Part shown: piece by piece, positions 9,264-17,788 of the stretch
Position numbering within the stretch: the first letter of the stretch is position 1
How the letters are laid out: every line of letters begins with the position of its first letter
Assembly (NCBI RefSeq): GCF_028736035.1
Contig: NZ_CP117866.1
Location: 5,270,001-5,334,000, forward strand
Direction of reading: 5' to 3'
From: Streptomyces sp. T12
GTDB lineage: Bacteria > Actinomycetota > Actinomycetes > Streptomycetales > Streptomycetaceae
Length of the DNA stretch: 64,000 nucleotides
Notes under the pieces: model-generated
Seen by the model: only the letters and a program-made list of their open reading frames with translations
Database searches by the model: none
Told to the model about the DNA's origin: nothing
Position numbers and translations under genes: made by a program

Positions 9264-11096
9264 TCAGTCCCCGGTGGCGACGAGCTCCTCCACCGAGTCA
9301 TGGCGTATGCGCTCGGACGGGATGCCGATGTCTCTCAGCGCGTCCACACCGCTGCGGATCATGCCAGGCGGACCGGAGACGTAGGCGTCGTACTCGGTCC
9401 AGGGCCCGAACTCGCGTATGGCGTCGGGAAGCTGGAGCAGTCCGTGCCGGTCCACGACCGGGCGGACCTCCAGCCAGGGGTGGGACTGCTGGAGTCTGAG
9501 CATCGTGTCGATGTCGTACAGGTCCTGGTGGGTGCGGGCGCCGTAGAAGACCTCGACCGGTCGCCGTTCGCCGTGCTCGGCGATGTCCTCGACCAGCGCC
9601 TTGATGGGCGCTATGCCGGTGCCTCCGCCCACGCAGAGCAGACCGCTGTCGGTGGTGTGGTCCACGGTCATCGAACCGGCCGGCGGGCCGAGCCGGATGA
9701 TGTCTCCCGGCCGGGCGCGGTGTACCAGCGCGTTGGAGACCCAGCCCGCGGGCACGGCCTTCACATGGAACGTCAGCAGGCCGTCGGAGCGGGGCGCGGA
9801 GGCAAAGGAGTAGTGCCGCCAGATCCGCGGCCACCAAGGCGTCTCCAGGCTCGTGTACTGCCCGGCGAGGAAGGGATAGGGCTGGTCGGGGCGGACGGTG
9901 ACGACCGCGATGTCCGAGGTCCTGAGGTCGTGCGACACGACCTCCGCATACCACCAGGCGGGGGCGCGTAGTTCGTCCGCCGCCGCCGCGTCGATCATGA
10001 CCTGCGAGATCGTCGTGTACGCCCGCACCCAGGCGGCCTCCATCTCCGCGTCCCAGACGCCGACGGCGTACTTGTTCAGCGCACCGATGAGGCACTCGCC
10101 GACGGCCGGGTAGTGCTCGGCCCGGGTTCCGTACTTGCGGTGGCCGCGGCCGAGGTTCTGCAGGTACTCGACGAGAACGGGTGTGTTGTCGATGTGCTCG
10201 GCCGCGGTGAGCAGCGCCTTGAGCAGCCGGTCGCGCTGGGTGTCCATCGCGGCCGGGAAAAGGGAGCGCAGGTCGGGGTGGCGTACGAAGAGCAGCGCAT
10301 AGAAGTACGAGGTGACCTTGTCGGCCACGGGGCCGATCTCGGCCATCGTCCGGCGGATCAGGATGGCATCCGGGGACGCGGGTTGGGCCGGGGCGGGGCG
10401 CTGAGTCGGCACGCTCAGTTGAGCGGCAGGTGGGGTTATGGGGCTGAGGCCTGATATCGCCGGGTGGGCGGTGGTGGCCTGAGCGGCAGCGGGGGCAGGC
10501 GCCGCTTGGCTTGGGGCTGGGGCAGGTGCCGCGGACTCTTGGGCTCTGGCCGAGGCGGGAGCAGGAGGGGCGGCAGGCGTCGACAGCGTGGGCGCGGGCA
10601 GTATGTGACCCGGGGTGGGCGTGCCGGGGGTCGGTGTCGCGGCCGGTGTCGCGGCCGGTGCCTCTCGCTCCCGGGCCGTTGTGCCGTAGCTCGCGCGGTA
10701 GGCGTCGACTGGGCCAGGCCCAGGGCCCCAGGTCGGATCAGCGGCGGCGTTCGATGCCCGGCCGTGTTCGCCGGCGCCGTATGCGGGCCCGGCGGGTGCC
10801 TGGTCCGGGGCCGGGCCTGAGGCGGGGTCCGGCGTTCCGGGGCCTGCGCCGGTGTCCGCAGGGGCGGGCGCCGCCGGGTCGGTCGTCGTGGCAGGCGGTG
10901 TGCCGTCCTGGGCCGAGGGGGGCGTGTCGTCGCCCGTCGCCGTCCTGCCGACCGGGCGCATCGCGGCCAGGCGGCGGCCGTCAGCCGTCTCCTGTTCGCT
11001 GCCCGGAGTCGTCGCCGGCTGCTTGCGCGGCGTGAACCAGCCGCCCCCGCCGCCGGAAGTGCCGGTGTCGGCCGACGTGGTGGTCGGAGCGTCCAT
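9264..11096 (-). CDS. Globin-ferredoxin reductase (flavohemoglobin-like) with long disordered N-terminus
   Basis: Counted from ATG 11096 (preceded by GAGGCGAGG), the protein has 610 residues. Residues 1-about 240 are Ala/Pro/Thr-rich and probably disordered. A globin domain follows (about 245-385) with SYFYALLFVRHPDLRSLFP and the proximal-histidine segment GRGHRKYG. An FAD domain contains RHYSFASAP, and an NAD domain contains GGGTGIAPIKAL. Such proteins typically oxidise nitric oxide to nitrate using NAD(P)H. Here the catalytic chemistry is inferred from domain order. Two other in-frame ATGs lie upstream, one at 11117 and one at 11219, but they lack a good ribosome binding site. Confidence 0.88.
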   Translation of the reverse strand: MDAPTTTSADTGTSGGGGGWFTPRKQPATTPGSEQETADGRRLAAMRPVGRTATGDDTPPSAQDGTPPATTTDPAAPAPADTGAGPGTPDPASGPAPDQAPAGPAYGAGEHGRASNAAADPTWGPGPGPVDAYRASYGTTAREREAPAATPAATPTPGTPTPGHILPAPTLSTPAAPPAPASARAQESAAPAPAPSQAAPAPAAAQATTAHPAISGLSPITPPAAQLSVPTQRPAPAQPASPDAILIRRTMAEIGPVADKVTSYFYALLFVRHPDLRSLFPAAMDTQRDRLLKALLTAAEHIDNTPVLVEYLQNLGRGHRKYGTRAEHYPAVGECLIGALNKYAVGVWDAEMEAAWVRAYTTISQVMIDAAAADELRAPAWWYAEVVSHDLRTSDIAVVTVRPDQPYPFLAGQYTSLETPWWPRIWRHYSFASAPRSDGLLTFHVKAVPAGWVSNALVHRARPGDIIRLGPPAGSMTVDHTTDSGLLCVGGGTGIAPIKALVEDIAEHGERRPVEVFYGARTHQDLYDIDTMLRLQQSHPWLEVRPVVDRHGLLQLPDAIREFGPWTEYDAYVSGPPGMIRSGVDALRDIGIPSERIRHDSVEELVATGD

Positions 11097-11510
11097 GGTG
11101 TGCCTCGCCTCGAACATCTTTCGGTCGGTCTGCGCACTTCCTTGCTCGGAAGGTGCCTGCTTCCCCCGCGATGGCTTGCTTTTCCCGTTCGTTGCCGCGA
11201 CCAATACGGCGACATTCAACCCGTATTCCGACTCGGTACGGGCAAGTAGGGCGAGAGTGTGACATTGGCCGCAGCACTCTCACCGCAGCATCCCACCGCG
11301 CGTGGGCGCCCCGGCCGCATACCCGTGAATGCGGGTCTTCGATCTCTCCGTCCCGTTAGGCTGCATTGCCTTGCGCTCGGTCCGCGCTGGGAGTCTGCAT
11401 CACAGCTCGGACACGAACCGGAGTCGACCCTACCGGCCGATGCCCCGATCACAAGTCCCCCCTTCCTCCCTCACGATTTGGACGAGGCAGCGAACGACTA
11501 ATTCCTTCAA
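11097..11510. other. Intergenic region upstream of the globin-reductase gene
   Basis: This 414-bp gap separates two leftward genes. It must hold the globin-reductase promoter. It contains a 7-bp inverted repeat GAGAGTG/CACTCTC with a 16-bp spacer near 11250-11280, and a small CTAATT/AATTAG hairpin at 11498-11514 overlapping the stop of the HAD gene. No convincing open reading frame or RNA gene is seen. Confidence 0.5.
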
Positions 11511-12143
11511 TTAGCGGCTGCTGCGCACCAATTCATAGGCTTCCCACAGATCCATCCCCATGTAGGAGTGGGTCGCGAGACCAGCCAGATGGCCATCTGC
11601 GTTGACGGCGACGGAGACCGGGACGGCTCCGAACAGGTCCTTGTCCGACAGCGAGTCGCCATAGGCGACGCAATCGGCCCGCGTCACCCCGAACTCCTCA
11701 CAAAGCCGGTCGGCGATGAGGACCTTGGCCGCGGCACTGAGAACTCCTGCCGGGTCGACGGGCTCGGTGAACGGCACGGCTGGAAAGCGGGAACCGTGCG
11801 CCGCGTGCGCGCCCCAGCCCGTCAGCCGCTCCACGAAGAAGGAGGGCGAGAGCGATACGACCGCGCAGTAGTCTCCCTGCCCCCTGATCTCCGCCCAGAC
11901 TTCACGGATCCGGGCCAACCAAGGAGCGCCCTCGAAAGCGGCCGCCACATGGGCCTCGGTGAGATCCGCCCAGAGCGCGTGCACCCGCGCCGCATACTCA
12001 GGCGGCCCGATCAGCCCCGCCGAGATCTCTCGGTCGAGCGCCACGGTCTCGGCTTCCAGCCCGAGTTGCCGCGAGATCTCCACGGGGGCGGAACTTCCGT
12101 GCAGAAGGGTGCCGTCGAGGTCGAAGAGGTGAAGTCTGGCCAT
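11511..12143 (-). CDS. HAD-superfamily (PSP-like, subfamily IB) hydrolase
   Basis: The 210-residue product has the HAD nucleophile motif DLDGTL with Asp8 and Asp10, a lysine segment SAAAKVLIADRL, and a C-terminal GDSLSDKDLF that supplies the magnesium-binding acids. The helical cap resembles phosphoserine phosphatase relatives. The substrate is unknown. I chose MARLHLFDLDGT because the nucleophile motif normally lies within ten residues of the start; longer in-frame starts would add 39 unrelated residues. Confidence 0.85.
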   Translation of the reverse strand: MARLHLFDLDGTLLHGSSAPVEISRQLGLEAETVALDREISAGLIGPPEYAARVHALWADLTEAHVAAAFEGAPWLARIREVWAEIRGQGDYCAVVSLSPSFFVERLTGWGAHAAHGSRFPAVPFTEPVDPAGVLSAAAKVLIADRLCEEFGVTRADCVAYGDSLSDKDLFGAVPVSVAVNADGHLAGLATHSYMGMDLWEAYELVRSSR

Positions 12144-12259
12144 AGGCCATGAGGCTAATGGGATGTGCTGTCGCACCCTTGGCCGGAGACTCCCTTGAGC
12201 GGAGATCGGAAACAGGCCCTTGATGATCGATCGCCTGCTGGACGCCAGCCGTTTCTCCA

Positions 12260-12275
12260 TGTTTCACGTGAAACA
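12260..12275. other. parS site (perfect)
   Basis: TGTTTCACGTGAAACA lies in the 170-bp gap between the HAD gene and a divergently transcribed GNAT gene. Known Streptomyces ParB binds this palindrome. Confidence 0.93.
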
Positions 12276-12313
12276 CCCAGCGTCTGCAGGCACGCTGTGC
12301 GCCGGCCCATGAC

Positions 12314-13252
12314 ATGGCCAAAAGCTCGTACGTCTCCCCGGAAACGGCTGGACGACCAGGGCAGTCGTCAGACAGCCTGACCTGCGTGCCGACTCCTTCC
12401 CTCGCCGCTCTGCCCATCCGCCGTCTGACGCCTCGCGATCTCACCGCCTGCGCCGACTTGTCCGAGGATCGGGGCTGGCCCCGTGAGGAACACAAGTGGG
12501 GGTTCCTCCTCACAGCCGGGAAGGGCTACGGCATCGACGACCCCGACGGCGGGCTCGTCAGCGCCTGTGTCATCACGGAGTACGGGCCGCACGACCGCCT
12601 CGACCTGGGCGCCATCGGCATGGTCCTGGTCGCCGGGCGGCATTCCCGCCAGGGCATCGGGCGCCGCCTGATGCGTCACGTCGTCTCCGCGATGGGCACG
12701 ACACCACTGACGATGCACTCGACGCCGAACGGCCAACCGCTCTACGAGGAACTCGGCTTCAAGGTCACCGGCCGGGCGGAGATGCTGTGCGGGCACTTCA
12801 CGCCCGGCGCCTCGGGGCCGTCGGTGGCCACGCGCGCGGCCACCGCCGAGGACCTCACCACGATCCTGCGGCTCGACGAGGAGGTTTTCGGCGCCGATCG
12901 CACGCACATCATCACGCGGCTCCCCGCATTCGCCGACCAGCTGCGCGTCGCCGAGGAGAATGGCCGGATCATCGGATACGCCGGTGCCTGGCCCAACATG
13001 GACACGCAGGTCGTGGGGCCACTGATCGCCCGCGACACGGAGACGGCCAAGGCGCTCATCGCCTCCCTCGCCGCCCACACCGACCGCCCGTTGCGCACCG
13101 ACATCGACGTACGCCACGAGGAGCTCCTGACCTGGGCGAAGGAGCACGGGCTGGCCTCCGTCGCCTTCAACGCGGTCATGACGTACGGCATCTCGGAACT
13201 GCCCGGTGACTGGACCCGGCGGTTCGCTCCGCTGACGGTGGCGGCGGGCTGA
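12314..13252 (+). CDS. Double-domain GNAT-like N-acetyltransferase
   Basis: The product is up to 312 residues. The first GNAT core contains AGRHSRQGIGRRLMRHVV, the acetyl-CoA-binding R/Q-x-x-G-x-G/A signature, followed by PLYEELGF. A second, weaker domain begins at about SVATRAATAEDLTTILRLDEEVF. The start is uncertain: ATG 12314 has no clear ribosome binding site, and GTG 12386 would still include the whole first domain. Substrate unknown. Confidence 0.83.
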   Translation: MAKSSYVSPETAGRPGQSSDSLTCVPTPSLAALPIRRLTPRDLTACADLSEDRGWPREEHKWGFLLTAGKGYGIDDPDGGLVSACVITEYGPHDRLDLGAIGMVLVAGRHSRQGIGRRLMRHVVSAMGTTPLTMHSTPNGQPLYEELGFKVTGRAEMLCGHFTPGASGPSVATRAATAEDLTTILRLDEEVFGADRTHIITRLPAFADQLRVAEENGRIIGYAGAWPNMDTQVVGPLIARDTETAKALIASLAAHTDRPLRTDIDVRHEELLTWAKEHGLASVAFNAVMTYGISELPGDWTRRFAPLTVAAG

Positions 13253-13264
13253 GACCTTCAGTCG

Positions 13265-13297
13265 GAAACGCCGGTCCCCGTCGGGGACCGGCGTTTC
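13265..13297 (+). terminator. Strong hairpin after the GNAT gene
   Basis: A 15-bp perfect stem with a GTC loop. The stem includes CGCCGGTCCCC and its complement. It lies 13 bp past the GNAT stop codon. Confidence 0.85.
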
Positions 13298-13358
13298 GTC
13301 GTCGACGTTCGTAGTCGGCGTTCGTAATCGACGCGTTGTCGTCGATTCTGGGGTGTCG

Positions 13359-13781
13359 TCAGGCGAATACCTCGATCGCGGCGGTCGCGAAGTGGTGGTC
13401 CTGCTCCGGCGCCCCGCCGCCCACCCCGATCGCGCCGATCAGCCGGCCGTCCCGATGGATCGGCACACCACCCGCGATGAACAGCAGCGGCCGGTCTAGC
13501 GCGGTGGGCAGCGTGTGGAAGAGGCCACCAGGCTGCACGGCCTCAACGAGATCGGCGGTGGGGGCGTCGAGCTGGAGCGCCGTGTAGGCCTTGCGGGTGC
13601 TGGTCTCCCCGGAGATCAGCACGGCTCGGTCGTCCCGTCGGAAGGCGAGCAGATGGCCTCCGGCATCCAGGACCGTGACGCTGACGGTCACCCCGGCGGC
13701 CTCGGCGGCCCGGTGGGCTGCGGCGACGAGGACGTCGGCGTCCTGAGCGGTCAGGGGGGCAACCGCGGTGGCAGTGCTCAT
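13359..13781 (-). CDS. GlcG/HbpS-family protein
   Basis: The 140-residue product belongs to the GlcG/HbpS (DUF336) family, with VLDAGGHLLAFRRDDRA, GGVPIHRDGRLIGAIGVGG and a C-terminal HFATAAIEVF. HbpS of Streptomyces is a secreted haem-binding partner of a sensor kinase; this protein has no signal peptide and no kinase neighbour, so a cytoplasmic GlcG-like role is as likely. A good GGAG ribosome binding site precedes ATG 13781. It lies downstream of the MFS gene on the same strand, so it may be cotranscribed with it. Confidence 0.85.
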   Translation of the reverse strand: MSTATAVAPLTAQDADVLVAAAHRAAEAAGVTVSVTVLDAGGHLLAFRRDDRAVLISGETSTRKAYTALQLDAPTADLVEAVQPGGLFHTLPTALDRPLLFIAGGVPIHRDGRLIGAIGVGGGAPEQDHHFATAAIEVFA

Positions 13782-13871
13782 GAGGAGGTTTCTCCTTGTG
13801 GTGTGGTGCTGAGGGTGGGTCTCACGGGGCCGGATGTGCCGGGGGCGGCCCTGACCCCGACACAGGTCGGC

Positions 13872-15083
13872 TCAGTGGTGTACGGCAGCTCGCTGCTCGG
13901 CAGGCACGGTGCCCGTGACGACGGTGCTGGAGGATGCTCGGTCGCGGCGCTCCAGTGCGGCCGAGAGAAGCGCGAGCAGCAGCGCGGCCGCGGCCAGGGC
14001 GGCCCCGACCCAGTTGGGGGACGTGTAGCCGAAGCCTGCCGCGATGACGATGCCGCCGAGCCAGGCGGAGAGGGCGTTGCCGAGGTTGAAGGCGCCGATG
14101 TTCACGGCCGAGGCCAGCGTCGGGGCGCCGTGTGCCTGGTCGAGGACGCGCTTCTGCAGCGGCGGTACGGTGGCGAAGCCCAGGGCGCCGATCAGCGCGA
14201 TGGTGACGGCCGCGAGGACCTTGTTCTGGGCCGTGAGCGTGAAGAGCGCGAGCACGACAGCGAGGGCGCCCAGGGAGACGTACAGCATGGGCATCAGCGC
14301 GCGGTCGGCGTACTTGCCGCCGATGAGGTTTCCACCGACCATGCCGAGCCCGAAGAGGACCAGCAGCCAGGTGACCGAGCCGTCGGCGAAGCCGGCGGCA
14401 TGGGTCATCATCGGCGCGATGTAGGTGATGGCCGCGAAGACGCCGCCGAAGCCGAGAACCGTCATCGCCATGGCGAGCAGGACCTGGGCGTTCTTGAATG
14501 CGGCCAGTTCGTGGCGCAGGCGCACCCCCTGGGGCTGGGGCAGGTCGGGGACGAGCTTGGCGACGCCGACCAGGCCGACGACGCCGAGGGCGGCGACGAT
14601 GCCGAAGGTGACGCGCCAGCCGGCGGACTGCCCGACGAACGTGCCCAACGGGACGCCGACGACATTGGCGACGGTCAGGCCGGTGAACATCATCGCGATG
14701 GCTCCGGCCTTCTTGTCCGGGGCTACCAGGTCGGCCGCGACGACCGAACCGATGCCGAAGAAGGCGCCGTGGGCGAGCGAGGCGACTACCCGGCCGGCCA
14801 GCATGATGGCGAAGGCGGGGGCGAGAGCGGACAGCAGGTTGCCGACGATGAACAGTCCCATCAGCAGCATCAGCATCCGCTTACGGGAGACCTTGGTGCC
14901 GAGCACGGTCATCAGGGGAGCGCCGAGGACCACGCCGAGCGCGTAGCCGGTCACGAGCAGCCCCGCTGTGGGGATGGAGACCCCGAAGTCGCCCGCGACC
15001 TGGGGCAGCAATCCCATGATCACGAACTCGGTCGTTCCGATTCCGAAGGCCCCGATCGCGAGGGCCAGAAGCGCGAGAGGCAT
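13872..15083 (-). CDS. MFS drug-efflux-type transporter
   Basis: The 403-residue protein has 12 predicted membrane helices and starts MPLALLALAIGAFGIGTTEFVIMGLLP, typical of AraJ/CmlR-like multidrug or sugar efflux proteins. Motif A is visible in LGTKVSRKR between helices 2 and 3. Proton-coupled export across the cytoplasmic membrane is expected. It is transcribed divergently from a MarR regulator gene, the classic arrangement for repressor-controlled efflux. Confidence 0.9.
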   Translation of the reverse strand: MPLALLALAIGAFGIGTTEFVIMGLLPQVAGDFGVSIPTAGLLVTGYALGVVLGAPLMTVLGTKVSRKRMLMLLMGLFIVGNLLSALAPAFAIMLAGRVVASLAHGAFFGIGSVVAADLVAPDKKAGAIAMMFTGLTVANVVGVPLGTFVGQSAGWRVTFGIVAALGVVGLVGVAKLVPDLPQPQGVRLRHELAAFKNAQVLLAMAMTVLGFGGVFAAITYIAPMMTHAAGFADGSVTWLLVLFGLGMVGGNLIGGKYADRALMPMLYVSLGALAVVLALFTLTAQNKVLAAVTIALIGALGFATVPPLQKRVLDQAHGAPTLASAVNIGAFNLGNALSAWLGGIVIAAGFGYTSPNWVGAALAAAALLLALLSAALERRDRASSSTVVTGTVPAEQRAAVHH

Positions 15084-15135
15084 GAAGGGGGTATACCTTC
15101 CAGAAGATTGCAGGAGCGCTTTACGAGTGAAGACA

Positions 15136-15163
15136 ATACTTGCAGACGCGCTATACTTGCAAG
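15136..15163. promoter_or_regulatory. Candidate MarR operator between the MFS and marR genes
   Basis: The 9-bp sequence ATACTTGCA occurs twice, at 15136-15144 and 15153-15161. The second copy continues into the palindrome CTTGCAAG (15156-15163). The 17-bp spacing is under two helical turns. The site lies in the 141-bp divergent promoter region and suits a MarR-family dimer. Confidence 0.5.
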
Positions 15164-15224
15164 CGCAGGCTATTGCATTACTGCTCTACTCTGGCTTCAG
15201 CCACTCCGGGATGGAGGACACGCC

Positions 15225-15683
15225 ATGACAGCGACGGACCCCGCGCTCACCGCCCTCGCCCAGGGCTGGTGCGCCCTCTCCCTGCTGCACGGGAGGATCG
15301 AGGCGCACATCGAGCGCGCCCTGCAGACCGGACACGACCTGAGCGTGCGCGAGTACTCCCTGCTCGACGTACTCAGCCGCCAGCACGACGGCGAAGGCGG
15401 ACATCTGCAGATGAAACAGGTCGCCGACGCCGTCGTCCTCAGCCAGAGCGCCACCACCCGGCTCGTCACCCGCCTGGAAGACCGCGGCCTGCTCTCCCGC
15501 TACCTCTGCCCCACCGACCGCCGCGGCATCTACACCGACGTCACCGAACCAGGCCTCAACCTCCTCCAAGCAGCCCGCCCCACCAACGACACAGCCCTGC
15601 GCGAAGCCCTCGACGAAGCCGCGAAGAACCCCGAACTGGCCCCACTGGTCCGGGCCGTGGAGACACTCCGCGCACCCGCATAG
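15225..15683 (+). CDS. MarR-family transcriptional regulator
   Basis: The 152-residue product from ATG 15225 contains a winged helix-turn-helix with LSVREYSLLDVLSRQ, LQMKQVADAVVLSQSATTRLVTRLEDRGLL and the wing CPTDRRGIYTDVTEPG. It probably represses the divergent MFS gene and itself in the absence of a ligand, as is common in the family. A GNAT gene follows 9 nt downstream and may be cotranscribed. Confidence 0.92.
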   Translation: MTATDPALTALAQGWCALSLLHGRIEAHIERALQTGHDLSVREYSLLDVLSRQHDGEGGHLQMKQVADAVVLSQSATTRLVTRLEDRGLLSRYLCPTDRRGIYTDVTEPGLNLLQAARPTNDTALREALDEAAKNPELAPLVRAVETLRAPA

Positions 15684-15692
15684 GGTGCAAGC

Positions 15693-16145
15693 ATGGGAGA
15701 TCTTGAAATACGGGCCGCCGTCGCCGATGACGTCCCCGCGATCGTCGGCATGCTCGCGGACGATCCACTGGGCGCCCAGCGTGAGTCACCGGACGACCTG
15801 ACTCCTTACCTGGCCGCGCTCGAGCGGCTCAGCAGCGACCCGAACCAGCACCTGGTCGTCGCGGTCCGGGAGGGCCGCGTCGTCGGCACGCTCCAGCTCA
15901 CGGTCATTCCCGGGCTGTCCCGCAGGGGCGCGACCCGCTCCATCATCGAAGGTGTACGCATCCACGCCGATGAGCGCGGCAGCGGCCTGGGCACACAGCT
16001 CATCGAGTGGGCGGTCGCCGAATCCAGGCGCCAGAACTGCCAGTTGGTGCAGCTGACCTCCGACAACACCCGTACAGACGCCCACCGCTTCTATGAGCGG
16101 CTCGGTTTCACGGCCTCGCACGTGGGCTTCAAGCTCACGCTCTGA
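15693..16145 (+). CDS. GNAT-family N-acetyltransferase
   Basis: The 150-residue single-domain acetyltransferase contains IIEGVRIHADERGSGLGTQL, with the acetyl-CoA pyrophosphate-binding signature, and DAHRFYERLGF, the usual C-terminal GNAT element. It follows the marR gene after 9 nt, so coexpression is likely. Its substrate is unknown; proximity to an efflux system could mean drug acetylation, but that is only inference. Confidence 0.9.
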   Translation: MGDLEIRAAVADDVPAIVGMLADDPLGAQRESPDDLTPYLAALERLSSDPNQHLVVAVREGRVVGTLQLTVIPGLSRRGATRSIIEGVRIHADERGSGLGTQLIEWAVAESRRQNCQLVQLTSDNTRTDAHRFYERLGFTASHVGFKLTL

Positions 16146-16154
16146 CACGGCGAA

Positions 16155-16180
16155 GCGCCTGTTTCACGTGAAACAGGCGC
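16155..16180. terminator. 26-bp perfect palindrome centred on parS
   Basis: The parS core is flanked by GCGCC/GGCGC to make a perfect 26-bp palindrome. It lies between a rightward GNAT gene ending at 16145 and a leftward hydrolase gene ending at 16192. Its position suits a bidirectional transcription terminator. Confidence 0.55.
16160..16175. other. parS site (perfect)
   Basis: TGTTTCACGTGAAACA at the centre of the palindrome between two convergent genes. Confidence 0.93.
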
Positions 16181-16191
16181 TCACCGGGCGA

Positions 16192-17583
16192 TCAGAACGG
16201 GCCGATCCCCCGCCATCCGTCGGGATCCACGCCGCCCGGCACAGCAGCCCCCTCGTCGTACGGCTGACGCGTGAAGACGAACGACCCGAGGTCCAGATGG
16301 TCCACGGCTCCGTTCGGGCGCCGTACGGCCTTCAGGAGCTCGCCTGCGTAGTAGCCCTCCAAGCCCGTCCACGTGCCGTCACCGTTGGCCCTGAACCGGG
16401 AACGACGACCCTTGCCGGACAACGGCTCCAACGAAACCAGCCCGTCGGCCGCCAGCCGCAGGCCGAAGGCATGGGTTCCCCAGTACCACTGACCCGCCAA
16501 CTCCAGCGCCGCTGATTCGACTTCGGTCATCGGGCGCCATGGCTCGGGGATCCGGGGCTCAGCCTCGGCGACAATGCGGACGAGGTCGGCGGCAACGGTG
16601 AACAGCAAAGGGCCGGAGGTGCAGTTGGCCAGGACGACGACGGCGACATCGTCCTCCACGCTGGCGGTGAGGCAGGCAAGGAAGCCCGGCAGGGAACCCG
16701 AGTGTCCGACCAGGGTCCTGCCGTCCTGGTGCCGGATCTCCAGGCCCAGGCAGTACGCATAGCCACTCGCCATGTCCGCCGCCTCGGGCGGAGCCGCCGG
16801 CGTCCTCATCTCCCGCAGCGACTCGGCGCCCAGCACCCGGTCGTCGCCCTGGACCAGAAAGGCCGCGAACCTCGCCAGGTCGCTGGTCGTCGACCACAGT
16901 TGACCAGCCGGCGCCATCAGGCCGAGGTCTTCGACGGGCTCGGGAAGCATCACGTCGGCCCAGGGGTGCACGGCCCAGCCTCCCGCGTGCGGCGCCTGCG
17001 GTCGCGTACTCGTACGGTTCAGACCCAGGGGTTCGAGCACTTCACGCCGGAGTACGTCCTCCCAGGAAGCCCCCCGCAGCTCCTCGACCAGCGCGCCCAG
17101 CAGCGTATAGCCGGGGTTCGAGTAGTGGAATCGACGGCCCGACGGATGCAGGAAGGGCTGCTCACCCAGGACGTCGGAGAGCCCGGGACGCAGTGATGCG
17201 GGGCTCCGCTCCCACCAGGGTCCCGGTGTCTCGGCCGCCAACCCGCTCGTGTGCGCCAGCAGCTCGGCGATGGTGGCCTCCCCCGCGCCCGTGCCCGGCA
17301 GATGCTTCTCCAGCGGGTCACCGAGGTCGAGCAGTCCCTCGTCGCGCAGTCGCAGGACGAGTACGGCGGTGAAGGTCTTGGTGATCGAGCCGATGCGGTA
17401 CTGCACGTTCTCGTCCGGCCCGTGCCCGTCCACCGAGGTGCGCGAGCCGTGCCACACCGTCCGGCCGTCCCGTACGACAGCGGCGACCAACGAGGGCGCA
17501 CGCCCTTCGGCCTGGGCCACGGCGATGCGATGCAGCAGCGCCCGGCGGGTGGCGGGGAGCAGCTCTTCTTGAGATGTCGTCAT
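16192..17583 (-). CDS. Serine beta-lactamase-fold hydrolase (class C/esterase-like)
   Basis: The 463-residue product has the penicillin-binding/class C beta-lactamase fold. The nucleophile motif is SITK with Ser66 and Lys69. A YSN triad (FHYSNPGY, about residue 155) and HSG (VGHSGSLPG, about 315) stand in for the KTG box. No signal peptide is evident at MTTSQEELLP, so it is probably cytoplasmic and more likely an esterase or peptidase than an antibiotic-inactivating enzyme. The C-terminal 120 residues form an extra domain. The ATG at 17583 is the first start that does not add low-quality upstream sequence. Confidence 0.85.
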   Translation of the reverse strand: MTTSQEELLPATRRALLHRIAVAQAEGRAPSLVAAVVRDGRTVWHGSRTSVDGHGPDENVQYRIGSITKTFTAVLVLRLRDEGLLDLGDPLEKHLPGTGAGEATIAELLAHTSGLAAETPGPWWERSPASLRPGLSDVLGEQPFLHPSGRRFHYSNPGYTLLGALVEELRGASWEDVLRREVLEPLGLNRTSTRPQAPHAGGWAVHPWADVMLPEPVEDLGLMAPAGQLWSTTSDLARFAAFLVQGDDRVLGAESLREMRTPAAPPEAADMASGYAYCLGLEIRHQDGRTLVGHSGSLPGFLACLTASVEDDVAVVVLANCTSGPLLFTVAADLVRIVAEAEPRIPEPWRPMTEVESAALELAGQWYWGTHAFGLRLAADGLVSLEPLSGKGRRSRFRANGDGTWTGLEGYYAGELLKAVRRPNGAVDHLDLGSFVFTRQPYDEGAAVPGGVDPDGWRGIGPF

Positions 17584-17788
17584 GCCCCCAGTCCACCCCG
17601 GTGGGCTCTCGGGAGTCGAGCGCATATCCCAGGGCGAGGTCGAGATCAGGCGGCTTGCCCGTGTCGGCCGAGTACACCACGCTGAGCCCCGAGCACGAGG
17701 ACTACCGGCGAGCCCAGATCGCGCACCGATGAGTTTCCCGCGCCGCGCTGGTCTATACGCCGGACACCCACGGACGGAAGGCTGGGCC

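Noticed and set aside
9731..9750. Another parS-like site in the globin-reductase gene
   Set aside because: The sequence there, TTCACATGGAAC, has several mismatches and no palindromic core.
13515..15683. A 722-codon open frame on the plus strand
   Set aside because: It runs antisense through the HbpS-like and MFS genes and then enters marR in frame. Only the last 152 codons (from ATG 15225) look like a protein; the rest is a high-GC shadow rich in Gly, Asp and Arg.
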